From UTCHB3 sp964625575 (GTDB taxonomy: Bacteria; Bacteroidota; Ignavibacteria; Ignavibacteriales; Ignavibacteriaceae), in assembly GCA_964625575.1 (NCBI GenBank), contig CAZVBQ010000010.1:31344-95343 (forward strand): a DNA stretch of 64,000 nucleotides. The letters are read 5' to 3'. Below the pieces are notes generated by a model that saw nothing but the letters and a program-made list of their open reading frames with translations, did no database searches and was not told where the DNA came from. This document shows, one piece after another, positions 41,224 through 50,448 of the stretch. The position numbers and the translations under genes were made by a program. Each line of letters opens with the position of its first letter. Within the stretch, counting starts at the first letter, position 1.

Positions 41224-42615
41224 TTAGAATCTGAAGTTCTGATTCCGGTGTCCGCGTGGAAACTGGCTTTTAAGTCCGCGATCAGTAACAACTCCCGTGC
41301 CGATAACTTCTCCTGCCGTTCTGATAACCACCTGCCTTTCGGCACCGGAAGTTTTATCGGAGGAAGCGTAGGTTTTAACCGTTCCTCCCTCCATGTAAGT
41401 TCTCAGTTCGTCAGGGTCATTGAGGTCAATAATGCCTTTGGTTATGAGCGGGGCGAGCGCCTGGGCGGCTATGCTGTTCAGGATCACTTGTTCGCTTTTT
41501 TCATAGGCGCCGAGCTTCAGCCCGATCCTGTCATAGATACCGGTTCTTTCATCTTCCCAATCACCAGAGACCATATAAAGTTTCTTGCCATGATCCGCGT
41601 ATTTGAGCGAAGCGAGGGCATCTTCGTCAATCCCGAAATTTGAAATGACAGAGGTCAGCGATGATCTTGTTTTCTTGAAAGGTTTTATCACTGTTCTTCC
41701 TTCGGGCGCGGAGCTCTGTTTGATCTTTTCAGTTTCGGCGGTCTTCACCATTTTGGCGAGGTAAAATCCTTCAGAGTTGCTCAGCCAAGGGAGCACTCTC
41801 GCAGTCTTCCGCAGTTCGGGCGAGAATGATCTCCCCGGGGCGGAAGTGAGTCCTTCGACCCCTCCGGGTACTGAAACAGGGATCAACTCAACCGGGTATT
41901 TCTCAATTACCTTGTTAATGATCTCTTCGTTCTCTTCGGTGGTCAGTGTGCAGGTTGAGTACACAAGCTCGCCGCCGGGCTTTAACATTTTAACGGCAGC
42001 AATTACAAGACTCATCTGAAGATTGATCAGTCCGGTGATAGATGAAACACTCCACCACTTGTTTACTTCCTCTTTCTTTTGGATGATACCGAGGCCGCTA
42101 CAGGGGACATCAACGAGTATTTTATCGAAATAATTTTGGTAGTATCTCCCGAGCCATTCACCCTTGCTCTGGATTATACCTGCATTATAGACGTTTGTAC
42201 GCTCAACGTTGAAGGAGAGGGTGCGAAGCCGGTCTCCCTGCACTTCGTTAAGCACAAGCATTCCGGTATTTTCCATCATCGCCGCAAGTTGGGTCGATTT
42301 TGAACCGGGAGCAGCACAGAGATCGAGAACTTTTGTTCCCGGTTGCGGTTGCAGGTAGTGCGGAGGAAGCATCGATGAAGTGCTCTGAATATAATAGTAC
42401 CCAAGCAGGTGCTCAAAAGTCTTGCCAACAAGGTTTTCGGGATCGGATGTTATTACAAGAGCATCATCAATATCGGGATGTGTCTCCGTTAAGAGTCCGT
42501 ACTTCCTCTCGAGCAGAGGTTTCATTTTCTCGCGCGTGGTTTTCAGAGTGTTCACGCGAATCGACTGTTTGCGCGGATTGCCGAGCAATTCAATAAAACG
42601 TGCCACTTCCTGCAC
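41224..42615 (-). CDS. NOL1/NOP2/Sun-family RNA (cytosine-5) methyltransferase
   Basis: 463 residues as drawn. SAM-binding motif LDLCAAPGSKSTQLAA near residue 95, catalytic Cys motifs VDVPCSGLG and VYSTCTLTTEENEE (motifs IV and VI with both cysteines), and an RNA-binding C-terminal region similar to RsmF. It makes m5C in rRNA. The GTG at 42615 is the only canonical start nearby, but the frame is open back to 42714 and the in-frame upstream part (LISEHISDYLTGLFG) looks like the family N-terminus, so the true start may be upstream at a rare codon such as ATA or ATT. Confidence 0.88.
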   Translation of the reverse strand: MQEVARFIELLGNPRKQSIRVNTLKTTREKMKPLLERKYGLLTETHPDIDDALVITSDPENLVGKTFEHLLGYYYIQSTSSMLPPHYLQPQPGTKVLDLCAAPGSKSTQLAAMMENTGMLVLNEVQGDRLRTLSFNVERTNVYNAGIIQSKGEWLGRYYQNYFDKILVDVPCSGLGIIQKKEEVNKWWSVSSITGLINLQMSLVIAAVKMLKPGGELVYSTCTLTTEENEEIINKVIEKYPVELIPVSVPGGVEGLTSAPGRSFSPELRKTARVLPWLSNSEGFYLAKMVKTAETEKIKQSSAPEGRTVIKPFKKTRSSLTSVISNFGIDEDALASLKYADHGKKLYMVSGDWEDERTGIYDRIGLKLGAYEKSEQVILNSIAAQALAPLITKGIIDLNDPDELRTYMEGGTVKTYASSDKTSGAERQVVIRTAGEVIGTGVVTDRGLKSQFPRGHRNQNFRF

Positions 42616-42670
42616 ACCGAAAAGACCGGTAAGATAGTCGGAAATGTGTTCGCTTATGAGGTTTTTCGAC

Positions 42671-43795
42671 TCAGGAGTTAAGGACTTTTTCGTAATAACG
42701 CTCGTAGTGTGGTACTATTTTGTCAGCGGAATATTTTTCGACAGCGGTCGCGCGCGCGTTCTTCGAGAAGATATTATACTTCTTCTCGTTGGTAAGGAGA
42801 TCGACGGCATATTTTGCCATTCTTTCAACGTCACCGATCTCGGCGATAAAACCTGAATGGTTGTGTGTAATAACCTCGGGAAGTCCTCCCACGCTCGAAC
42901 TGATAACGGGCAGGCCCACTGCCATTGCTTCCAATGCTGCCAAGCCAAAACTTTCCGACTGAGAAGGGATAAGGAAGAGGTCGGCGCACGAGAGTATCTG
43001 GGGAAGTGCTTCCTGTTTTCCGAGGAAGATCACGTCACGTTCGAGCCCGAGATCACGGGCAAGGCGCTCGCATTCAGATCTGTCGGGTCCGTCACCTATT
43101 AAAACGAGTTTTACCGGAATCTCTTTCTTGACGAGTTCAAGAATTTTAATGGTATCCTGAACCCTTTTAACAACCCTGAAATTTGAGGTGTGAATTAACA
43201 CCCTCTCACCATTCGGGGCAAACCGGCACTTGAGCTCTGATGCTTCGCGTGGTTTATAAAGTTCAATGTCAACGAAGTTGGGGATAACCTCGATGTCTTT
43301 TTCAATAGAGTAGTTGGTGATTGTTTTTTCCTTCAGATAGCGCGAGACCGCTGTAACGCCGTCGCTTTCCATGATTCCGAACTTAAGAAGGTGGATGTAG
43401 CTCGGTTCAAGTCCCACGAGTGTAATATCTGTACCGTGAAGAGTGGTAACAATCTTCACATCCTGATACTGCTTACAGATCTGTTTTGCCATGTAGGCAC
43501 TGGTCGCGTGGGGGATGGCATAATGCACATGAATAAGATCAAGGTTCTCATACCGCATCACTTCCACCATTTTCCCGGCGAGGGCATCACTGTAAAGGGG
43601 GAACTCAAAGAGGGGATAGGTGCCCATCTCCACTTCGTGGTAATAAATATTATCCATGTAGTGGTGAAGTCTGAAGGGGATCGCGTAACTGATAAAATGT
43701 ATTTCGTGTCCCTTTTTTGCCAATTCAACGCCAAGTTCCGTAGCCACAACACCACTGCCACCATAAGTAGGGTAACAGGTTATTCCAATCTTCAT
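42671..43795 (-). CDS. bshA: BshA, N-acetyl-alpha-D-glucosaminyl L-malate synthase
   Basis: 374 residues, full length for BshA. The N-terminus MKIGITCYPTYGGSGVVATELG is highly characteristic; further motifs are HVHYAIPHATSAYMA, TTLHGTDITLVG and the GT4 donor-site ESFGLAALEAMAVGLPV. The enzyme joins UDP-GlcNAc and L-malate in the first step of bacillithiol synthesis, implying that this organism uses bacillithiol as its thiol buffer. No bshB or bshC is in the window. The downstream RNA methyltransferase frame overlaps its 3' end. Confidence 0.93.
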   Translation of the reverse strand: MKIGITCYPTYGGSGVVATELGVELAKKGHEIHFISYAIPFRLHHYMDNIYYHEVEMGTYPLFEFPLYSDALAGKMVEVMRYENLDLIHVHYAIPHATSAYMAKQICKQYQDVKIVTTLHGTDITLVGLEPSYIHLLKFGIMESDGVTAVSRYLKEKTITNYSIEKDIEVIPNFVDIELYKPREASELKCRFAPNGERVLIHTSNFRVVKRVQDTIKILELVKKEIPVKLVLIGDGPDRSECERLARDLGLERDVIFLGKQEALPQILSCADLFLIPSQSESFGLAALEAMAVGLPVISSSVGGLPEVITHNHSGFIAEIGDVERMAKYAVDLLTNEKKYNIFSKNARATAVEKYSADKIVPHYERYYEKVLNS

Positions 43796-43862
43796 CTAAA
43801 AATCCAATCGCATAAAATCGAAAATCACGAACTGAAATTTACGAAAAAGCAACAAGAAAGGA

Positions 43863-43989
43863 GTTATGAGTGATGAGTTGTTAGCTGTGTCTCCTCGCTA
43901 CTCACTACTCGCCACTCGCTACCCCAAATGTGGGCAACGGACAACGCACAACGGGCAACGAAAAATTCTCGCTACTCGCACTTACTACC
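43863..43989. repeat. Heptamer arrays between bshA and the ABC-F gene
   Basis: Exact period 7. Units: GTTATGA, GTGATGA, GTTGTTA, GCTGTGT (43863-43890); TCGCTAC, TCACTAC, TCGCCAC, TCGCTAC (43895-43922); a small hairpin CCCA-AATG-TGGG; CAACGGA, CAACGCA, CAACGGG, CAACGAA (43935-43962); then TCGCTAC, TCGCACT, TACTACC (43969-43989). The array ends at the stop codon of the ABC-F gene (43990). It fills nearly the whole gap between two minus-strand genes. No coding potential. Confidence 0.88.
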
Positions 43990-45873
43990 CTACAAAGAAC
44001 TTTTTTTCAGTTCCAGTTCTTCCCAGCGGTTGTAGAGTGATTGGACGAGTTTTTTGGCTTCTTCGTGCTGAAGGTTAAGCTCATCGGTTTGGGTGGCATA
44101 TTTTTCATAGAAAAGGGGATCAGCGAAGATCGCTTCTATACGTTCGACCTCTTCTTCGGCGGTGAGGATCTTCTCCTCGATCGCCTCGAGCTCTTTTTGC
44201 TCATGATACGAGAGCTTCTTGGCGGGGGCTTTGGTGCGGGTATCCTGCTTTTTTTCTTTTGAAATTTCGCTTGAATTGGTGTTCAGCAGGGCGTTCCGCT
44301 TCTCGATAAAGTAGTCGTAGTCACCCTCATGGAACAAAGTTTTTCCCGTGCCGTCAAGGGCGAGGATGCCGGTGCAAACCCTGTTCAGGAAGTAGCGGTC
44401 GTGACTGACCACGATGACACATCCCCCGAAAGAGATGAGTGCCTCCTCCAGCATGCGGAGAGAGGGGAGATCGAGGTCGTTCGTGGGCTCATCGAGAATA
44501 AGGAAATTTCCGCCATTCTTCAGGATTTTAGCAAGGGTGAGTCTGCTTCGTTCACCTCCGGAGAGTTTACCCACTTTGGTCATGGTTCGCTCATCGGTGA
44601 AGAGGAATCTGCGCATGTACGTCCAGACGGGCATGGTGAGCTTACCGAATTTCACGGTGTCACTGCCTTCACCTATGGCATCGAAAACGGTCTGTTCGTC
44701 GTCCAAAAGGGTGCGGGACTGGTCAATATAGTTGAACTGCGTCCGTTCTCCGTAGTCAATTCTGCCTGTGTAAGGTTGCAATTCTCCGAGAATTGTGCGG
44801 ACGAGGGTGGTTTTGCCCACGCCGTTCTTGCCGATTATACCGAGTCTTCTTCCCGGCTGAAAATTGTAAGTGAACGAATCCACCAATAAACGGTTACCGA
44901 TCTTCACCGAGATTGAGTCTATCTCGAGCACTTTGTTCCCGAGCCTTTCGGGAGTCGGGATAATCAGATCGATATCGAGGTCTTTTTCAGGAGGACACTG
45001 TTCAGCTATTTCATAATATTTGTCGAGCCTGCTTTTTGCTTTGGTGCGTCGCGCTCTTGGTCCCCGCATGACCCAGTCGAGTTCGTTCCTCAGGAAGCCT
45101 TGCCGTTTTCTTTCGGCGACATCTTTAAGCGCGTCCCGTTCAGCTTTATTCAGCAGATAGTCGGTGTAGTTCCCCTGATGCGAAAAGAAGGTGCCGTTAG
45201 CCAGTTCGACGATTCTGTTGGCGATCCTGTCGAGGAAGTAGCGGTCGTGGGTAACGAAGATACACGCGCCTTTATAAGAGGCGAGGAAATTTTCGATCCA
45301 CTCAATGGTGTCGGTATCAAGATGGTTTGTCGGTTCATCAAGTATAAGGAGATCAGGGTTCGCGATGAGGGTTTTACAAAGCGCGGTTCGCCGTTTTTCT
45401 CCGCCGGAGAGGGTTGAAACCAATCTTTCACCGCCGGGAGCCTGAAGCGAGTTCATCAACAGACTGATCTTCCTGTCGATCTCCCAACCATCCACCCGGG
45501 CGATCTCTTCCTCAATGACGTGTCGCCTGTCGGAGTCGGGTGGCAGATATTCATACTCTGAAAGGAGTGAATAGATGTGCCCGGCGCCATTTCTGATATT
45601 TTCGCCAACCGAGAGGTTTTCATCGAGTGTAAATTCCTGTGAAAGGAAGCTGACCCGGAGGTTCCTTTGGGTTGCCACCTCACCCGAGTCGGGTTCGAGG
45701 AGCCCGGCAATTATTTTCAGAAATGTTGACTTTCCGGCGCCATTTCTGCCGACGAGTCCGATCCTGTCGGAAGCGTGCACGGTAAGTGAAGCGCTGTCGA
45801 GCACGACCTGCTCACCGTACTCGACGCGAAGTTCTTTTGCCGTCAGGAGGACGGGGGAGGTGCCGTTACTCAA
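43990..45873 (-). CDS. uup: ABC-F ATPase (Uup-like)
   Basis: 627 residues with two nucleotide-binding domains and no membrane segments. First: Walker A GRNGAGKSTFLK, signature LSGGEKRRTAL, Walker B LLILDEPTNHLD. Second: GKNGVGKTTLVR, LSGGERSRLTLAK, LILDEPTNDLD. A C-terminal coiled coil (ELEAIEEKILTAEEEVERIEA) is the DNA/RNA-binding CTD typical of Uup. ABC-F proteins act on ribosomes. TTG start at 45873 overlaps the stop of the upstream gene by eight bases. Confidence 0.9.
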   Translation of the reverse strand: MSNGTSPVLLTAKELRVEYGEQVVLDSASLTVHASDRIGLVGRNGAGKSTFLKIIAGLLEPDSGEVATQRNLRVSFLSQEFTLDENLSVGENIRNGAGHIYSLLSEYEYLPPDSDRRHVIEEEIARVDGWEIDRKISLLMNSLQAPGGERLVSTLSGGEKRRTALCKTLIANPDLLILDEPTNHLDTDTIEWIENFLASYKGACIFVTHDRYFLDRIANRIVELANGTFFSHQGNYTDYLLNKAERDALKDVAERKRQGFLRNELDWVMRGPRARRTKAKSRLDKYYEIAEQCPPEKDLDIDLIIPTPERLGNKVLEIDSISVKIGNRLLVDSFTYNFQPGRRLGIIGKNGVGKTTLVRTILGELQPYTGRIDYGERTQFNYIDQSRTLLDDEQTVFDAIGEGSDTVKFGKLTMPVWTYMRRFLFTDERTMTKVGKLSGGERSRLTLAKILKNGGNFLILDEPTNDLDLPSLRMLEEALISFGGCVIVVSHDRYFLNRVCTGILALDGTGKTLFHEGDYDYFIEKRNALLNTNSSEISKEKKQDTRTKAPAKKLSYHEQKELEAIEEKILTAEEEVERIEAIFADPLFYEKYATQTDELNLQHEEAKKLVQSLYNRWEELELKKSSL

Positions 45874-47848
45874 ACAGGCTGATCTTTTTAATGAATGTTG
45901 AGGTTGTTACCGAATCAACCACATCCTGCCCGGCAGTTACCCTTCCGAAGAGTGTGTAACGGGTTGAAAGATGCGGGTAGGTTCCGTTCATTATGAAGAA
46001 CTGTGAACCTTCGGTATCTTTCCCCGCGCTTGCCATTCCAAGCGCGCCTGTTGTGAACTCAAGAGGGGAGAGCTCGGATATGATGTCATAACCCGGACCG
46101 CCGAATCCTGTTCCCGCCGGATCGCCCGCCTGTATCACAAAAGCCGGCACAACGCGGTGGAAAACTATGTCGCGGTAGAATGATGTTTGCGCAAGGGTGA
46201 CAAAATTTCCCGCGGATACGGGAGCGTACTGCGGAAGCAACTCAAGACTGATCTCGCCGGCTGTGGTTTCCACCACCGCTCTTTTATACTTGAAGGCGTT
46301 GAACCAGGTCATTTCAAAATTATGGGGAAGCACCCGTGTTACTTTTTCACCCGAGAGGCCTCTGATCGAGTTTATCGCTGAGTTACGGAGCAGATCCTTA
46401 AGTTCCGTTGCGAAACCGGTATTGATCCTGCCTCCAAGTTCGAGAATCGACTGATGCGCTTCGAAGAAATCAGGATTGTGGAGTTCGTCGTTCATCACTT
46501 TCAATATCCGCTCTCTGATCACTGGCGCGTTACCTGCGATGTATGCTGAATCAAGCACACCGCAGAATGTTGAAACCACGGAAGGGTATCCCGAGCCAAG
46601 TTTTTCGAGCGCGAACGCGTTTATCTTGTCGATATCAGTACCGTATTTTTTCAGTTCACCCATCGCGGTTGCCGCGGCGAGTTTTACGGGCTCACGTCCC
46701 GAGTTGAATATGCTAATGAGAGTGTCGAACGGGGATGTAACAAGTCCAGGTGCTGAACCAACCAGAGTGGAAAATGATCCGGGAGAGAGTTTGTCACGAA
46801 AAGCTGTGAATATCTCCTCATCTTTAGCCGGGAAGAGTTTCATCGAAGTTTCCATCAGCTCTTCAATGAGGTCAGTGCCTGCTGTTGCAAGGCTCATCGC
46901 GGAGGTGAGGGCTTCATACGATTTGCCGGAGACAAGTTTCGCGGCGTTTGACTCCTTAAGCGCCACCGTTGCAGTAAGGGCGATGTTCTGGTTCCTGTCT
47001 CCTGTCAAGCTGATCAGATCCAACACTTCACTTTCAGACTCAAAATTTCGAAATTGCAGAAGGGCGATCAGTTCAACTTGCTGCGAATAGTCGAGTGAAA
47101 AGAGAATGTTGCGGGTCTCCTTTACATTGAAAGGGGCATGTTTCAAAAAACGGAGATTGAGGATCAGGTATTTCGCGAAATCCTCTTCTTCTTCGGTCAC
47201 GTCGTTTCTGATCACGGCATCAAGAACTTTCTTGATCCTTGATTTTTGTTCCGGAACGGGTCGCGACCTGAACAGCGCGTAAGCAGCCAGCGATCTTGTT
47301 TTATTGTCGAAGTGGTCCTGTTCCACGAATTTCATCAGCTTTTCGGGGGTTTTCTCCGATTTAATGTTTCTCAGCGCAAAATTCGCCAAAGCGAGGGAGA
47401 TTCCTGCTACCCTGTACGGGTCACCTTCCCCCTTAAGTGACAGTACAAGCTCGATATCGGCCTTTTCACCACACTTGCCGAGCGCCGCAACCACTTCTCG
47501 CGCGAGCGCTCCGGTGGCAGTTTGTGCTCTCTCCCTGAGATATTTCAGGGAGACTGAGCTCGGGGAATTGTTACCGAACGCGAACGCCACAAGCTTTCCG
47601 TGCTTCACCGGATCGAGTGCCGCGAGAAAAGGGTGGAGTGTTGTGTCGTCGATATTCGCAGCTGAAAGTATGGCGGCGTTAACTTTCCTCTCGTCGCCCG
47701 AGCCAAGGTAGTTTTTTAACACTCCTGCACTTCCGTCACGGAGGAAGGTTGCCTTTACCAACTCCCGGTCGTGAATTGAATATTGCGCGGCAGCGTTAAA
47801 AGTGAGGAGTGCCGCCAGAATGAGTGTCGATCTAAAAATGATAGTCAT
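45866..47848 (-). CDS. HEAT-repeat protein fused to a cyclophilin-type peptidyl-prolyl isomerase
   Basis: About 660 residues from the ATG at 47848, which starts a good signal peptide (IFRSTLILAALLTFNAAAQ). The first ~500 residues are alpha-helical HEAT-like repeats (for example ALREVVAALGKCGEKADIELVL; VKLAAATAMGELKKYG). The last ~150 residues are a cyclophilin: FHRVVPAFVIQAGDPAGTGFGG with the catalytic Arg, and GALGMASAGKDTEGSQFFI. Probably a periplasmic proline isomerase with a large scaffold domain. It overlaps its neighbours at both ends. Confidence 0.85.
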   Translation of the reverse strand: MTIIFRSTLILAALLTFNAAAQYSIHDRELVKATFLRDGSAGVLKNYLGSGDERKVNAAILSAANIDDTTLHPFLAALDPVKHGKLVAFAFGNNSPSSVSLKYLRERAQTATGALAREVVAALGKCGEKADIELVLSLKGEGDPYRVAGISLALANFALRNIKSEKTPEKLMKFVEQDHFDNKTRSLAAYALFRSRPVPEQKSRIKKVLDAVIRNDVTEEEEDFAKYLILNLRFLKHAPFNVKETRNILFSLDYSQQVELIALLQFRNFESESEVLDLISLTGDRNQNIALTATVALKESNAAKLVSGKSYEALTSAMSLATAGTDLIEELMETSMKLFPAKDEEIFTAFRDKLSPGSFSTLVGSAPGLVTSPFDTLISIFNSGREPVKLAAATAMGELKKYGTDIDKINAFALEKLGSGYPSVVSTFCGVLDSAYIAGNAPVIRERILKVMNDELHNPDFFEAHQSILELGGRINTGFATELKDLLRNSAINSIRGLSGEKVTRVLPHNFEMTWFNAFKYKRAVVETTAGEISLELLPQYAPVSAGNFVTLAQTSFYRDIVFHRVVPAFVIQAGDPAGTGFGGPGYDIISELSPLEFTTGALGMASAGKDTEGSQFFIMNGTYPHLSTRYTLFGRVTAGQDVVDSVTTSTFIKKISLFE

Positions 47849-48953
47849 ATACTCTGAATTTTTTGTAAAGTTCACCTTCCATAGTTTCGACACCTCTGAC
47901 CATTTTCAGGTTGTCTTCCACTATCCAACTGGCATCGCCGAAGTGTATACCGATCTCATCGGCTTTTTTGATGATGTTGTCGTACATGATCGCGTCGAGA
48001 CCCTTTCCTTGCCAGGCCTTCACCACGCCGAGGATGATGATCCTGCAACGGGTAATCTCTTTTTTGTGGGTGAACATCTTGATCCAGTTGAAGGGCAGTA
48101 GCCTGCCGTTCATGTGCTTGAATATCTGGTTATAGTCAAGTAGTGTAAGCGAGAAGCCCACCGGCTCGTTGTTGATCTCAAGGAAAAAGGCGAGAGTGGG
48201 TGTCGCGAGCTGCTTAAGGTCTTCAGCCATCGCGTCCATTTCGTCTTCAGTGAATGGGACGAAGCCCCAGTTCTTTTCCCAGTTCTCGTTCCAGATCTTC
48301 TTTATCAACACCAATTCCTGTTTGTAATTCTTCAGGTCGATGTTCCTGATCTTAACATTGAATTTTTGCGTGGCAAGAGCCGCTACACGCGGGATCTTGT
48401 TAACTTTTGTGATCTTCTCATTTATGATCTTGTATCCGTTCAGGTCTTTAACTTTCACAAAACCATAATTAAGAAGGAGATCGTGGTAATATCTTGGGTT
48501 GTAGGGCATGAGAAGTGTCGGGGTATCTTCATAACCTTCGATAAGCATTCCCCATTCGTCGTTGCTTGAAAAGCTGGCGGGACCGCGCATCAGTGTCATA
48601 CCGCGGCTGCTCACCCACTCTTTAGCGGTGTCAAGCAGGGCATTTGCCACTTCCTGATCGTCAATGCACTCAAAAAAACCGAAAAAGCCAATCTTCTCTT
48701 CGTGAATTTCGTTGTGGAGGTCATTAATTATCGCGGCGATCCTTCCGACAGGTTCACCATCTCTGTACGCCATGAAATAATCTGCCGAACCGTGCTTGAA
48801 GAAGGGATTTTTCCGCTTGTTCAGCATCTTCTTTCTGTCCATTATCAATGGTGGAACCCAGTAGGGGTGATTCTTGTAGATCTTCCATTGGAATTTGATG
48901 AACTTCATGATCTCCGCCGGGGTTTCGATCTTTCTTATTTCAATCTTGCTCAT
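47832..48953 (-). CDS. GNAT-fold N-acyltransferase-like protein (possible bacterial ceramide synthase)
   Basis: 373 residues. N-terminal IRKIETPAEIMKFIKFQWKIY then HPYWVPPLIMDRKKML and GFFGFFECIDDQEVANALL are hallmarks of a widespread Bacteroidota acyl-CoA N-acyltransferase-like family. The C-terminal GNAT core shows LGVVKAWQGKGLDAIMY (acyl-CoA loop QGKGL). It follows a serine palmitoyltransferase-like gene on the same strand. Caulobacter's ceramide synthase bCerS is, to my knowledge, an acyltransferase of this general kind, so an N-acyltransferase acting on sphingoid bases is a reasonable hypothesis, not a demonstrated match. Confidence 0.6.
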   Translation of the reverse strand: MSKIEIRKIETPAEIMKFIKFQWKIYKNHPYWVPPLIMDRKKMLNKRKNPFFKHGSADYFMAYRDGEPVGRIAAIINDLHNEIHEEKIGFFGFFECIDDQEVANALLDTAKEWVSSRGMTLMRGPASFSSNDEWGMLIEGYEDTPTLLMPYNPRYYHDLLLNYGFVKVKDLNGYKIINEKITKVNKIPRVAALATQKFNVKIRNIDLKNYKQELVLIKKIWNENWEKNWGFVPFTEDEMDAMAEDLKQLATPTLAFFLEINNEPVGFSLTLLDYNQIFKHMNGRLLPFNWIKMFTHKKEITRCRIIILGVVKAWQGKGLDAIMYDNIIKKADEIGIHFGDASWIVEDNLKMVRGVETMEGELYKKFRVYDYHF

Positions 48954-49009
48954 AGTGGTTTCTTTGGATAATTGTTGAAACGGACTTTAGAAAAAAAACA
49001 TGCCTTAAC

Positions 49010-49046
49010 AAAAAAAAGCTGCCATACGTGGGGGACGGCAGCTTTT
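49010..49046 (-). terminator. Intrinsic terminator after the serine palmitoyltransferase-like gene
   Basis: AAAAGCTGCC (49014-49023) and GGCAGCTTTT (49037-49046) form a 10-bp stem; on the minus strand the stem is followed by a run of eight T. It ends the gene whose stop is at 49066 and separates it from the GNAT gene. Confidence 0.88.
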
Positions 49047-49065
49047 AACAAAAAAACAAAGGTAT

Positions 49066-50256
49066 TTATATTACTCCGAGCTCTGACCCGACCTTCTTGA
49101 AGGTATCCGCGATGTAGTCGAGGTGCTCGGTTTCATGTGATGACATGTAAGAAGTTCTCATCATCTGTCTTCCCGGAGGAACACCAGGTGAAATGAAAAC
49201 GTTTACGAACACGCCGTTATCATAGAGCTTTTTCCACATCTGGAAGGCAAGGGCATCATCACCGACGATAACGGGAACAATAGCGGTTCTGCCGTCGGTA
49301 ACCGTGAATCCGGCTTCCCTGAATTTGTTCCTTACATAGGAAGCATTGTTGATAAGTTTTGTAACGCGCTCAGGCTCTTTTTCAAGGATGTCGAGCGCGG
49401 CAAGAGCTGCCGCAACCGCTGCCGGAGTTGGCGAGGCCGAGAAAATCAGCGCGGGTGAGTGATGCTTAAGGTAATTGATGACCCTTTCAGGTCCGTAAAC
49501 AAAACCACCGAGAGAAGCGAAGGTTTTTGAGAAGGTGCCCATTCCGAGATCGATCTCTTTCTCAAGCCCGAACTCTGAAGCGGTACCCCTTCCGCCTTTG
49601 CCAATAACACCAACGGAGTGAGCGTCGTCGATAAGAATCTGAGCGTTGTACTTTTTCGCCACTTCGTTAAGACGGGGAAGATCAACTATCTCACCACCGG
49701 TTGAGAACACACCGTCTGAAACTATCAGTTTACCGGCATCATAAGGGAGTTTCGAGATTACTCTTTCGAGGTCATCCATGTCGTTGTGTTTGTAGCGCAC
49801 CATTTCGGCCATTGAGCCTTTGGCGATCAGGTTGCCGGTAACGATGCAAGCATGGTTGTCTTTATCAGAAACAATATAATCGCCTTTTTGCACGAGTGTG
49901 GGAATCACACCAAGTGCTGTCTGGAATCCGGTTGAATAAAGGAGTACAGACTCGGCATTGAAAAACTTTGCCATTCTTTCTTCGAGCTCGATGTGCAGGT
50001 CAAGCGTGCCTGTGAGGTAACGGGAGCCGGAGCATCCGGTGCCGTACTTCTCAACTGCTTTGATGGCTGCTTCTTTAACTTGTGGGTGGGCGGTCAGTCC
50101 AAGATAATTGTTTGAACCGGCCATGACGATCTTTTTCCCCTCGATCTGAACAACTGGTCCCTCATTCTCTTCGATCGGCCGGAAGTAGGGATACAGGCCC
50201 GCCTTCTTAATATCATCCGCTCTGGTAAAGTCAACACATTTTTTGAAAAGGCTCAA
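49066..50256 (-). CDS. Serine palmitoyltransferase-like PLP enzyme (alpha-oxoamine synthase)
   Basis: 396 residues of the alpha-oxoamine synthase family. N-terminal AGLYPYFRPIEENEGPVVQI and GTGCSGSRYLTGTLDLHIELE are close in style to Bacteroidota Spt; PLP site has DDAHSVGVIGKGGRG and the Schiff-base Lys in MGTFSKTFASLGGF. Glycine C-acetyltransferase (Kbl) and BioF are alternatives, but the YPYFRxIE start favours Spt, which condenses serine with palmitoyl-CoA. TTG start at 50256, with GGAGG four bases upstream. Neighbouring acyltransferase and reductase-like genes support a sphingolipid role. Confidence 0.75.
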   Translation of the reverse strand: MSLFKKCVDFTRADDIKKAGLYPYFRPIEENEGPVVQIEGKKIVMAGSNNYLGLTAHPQVKEAAIKAVEKYGTGCSGSRYLTGTLDLHIELEERMAKFFNAESVLLYSTGFQTALGVIPTLVQKGDYIVSDKDNHACIVTGNLIAKGSMAEMVRYKHNDMDDLERVISKLPYDAGKLIVSDGVFSTGGEIVDLPRLNEVAKKYNAQILIDDAHSVGVIGKGGRGTASEFGLEKEIDLGMGTFSKTFASLGGFVYGPERVINYLKHHSPALIFSASPTPAAVAAALAALDILEKEPERVTKLINNASYVRNKFREAGFTVTDGRTAIVPVIVGDDALAFQMWKKLYDNGVFVNVFISPGVPPGRQMMRTSYMSSHETEHLDYIADTFKKVGSELGVI

Positions 50257-50385
50257 ATTTCCTCCGGGGGATTTTATACTTTGTCAATCCGTTTAGTGTT
50301 AGAAAATAGTTAAATTTGAAGTTCGAATATAAATTTACTTTGTTACATATACAAAAAAAATCGTTATAAACCTTTGTATTAATTG

Positions 50386-50405
50386 CACTTACAACGATAT
50401 AAGTG
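50386..50405. promoter_or_regulatory. Inverted repeat in the divergent spt/epimerase promoter region
   Basis: CACTTA (50386-50391), eight bases, TAAGTG (50400-50405), extended by imperfect AATT flanks on both sides. It lies in the 192-bp AT-rich gap between the Spt-like gene and the divergent epimerase gene, so it could be a shared operator. The regulator is unknown. Confidence 0.3.
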
Positions 50406-50448
50406 AATTAACTGATTGATTGTTCATTATAAGTATGGAATTGAATAG

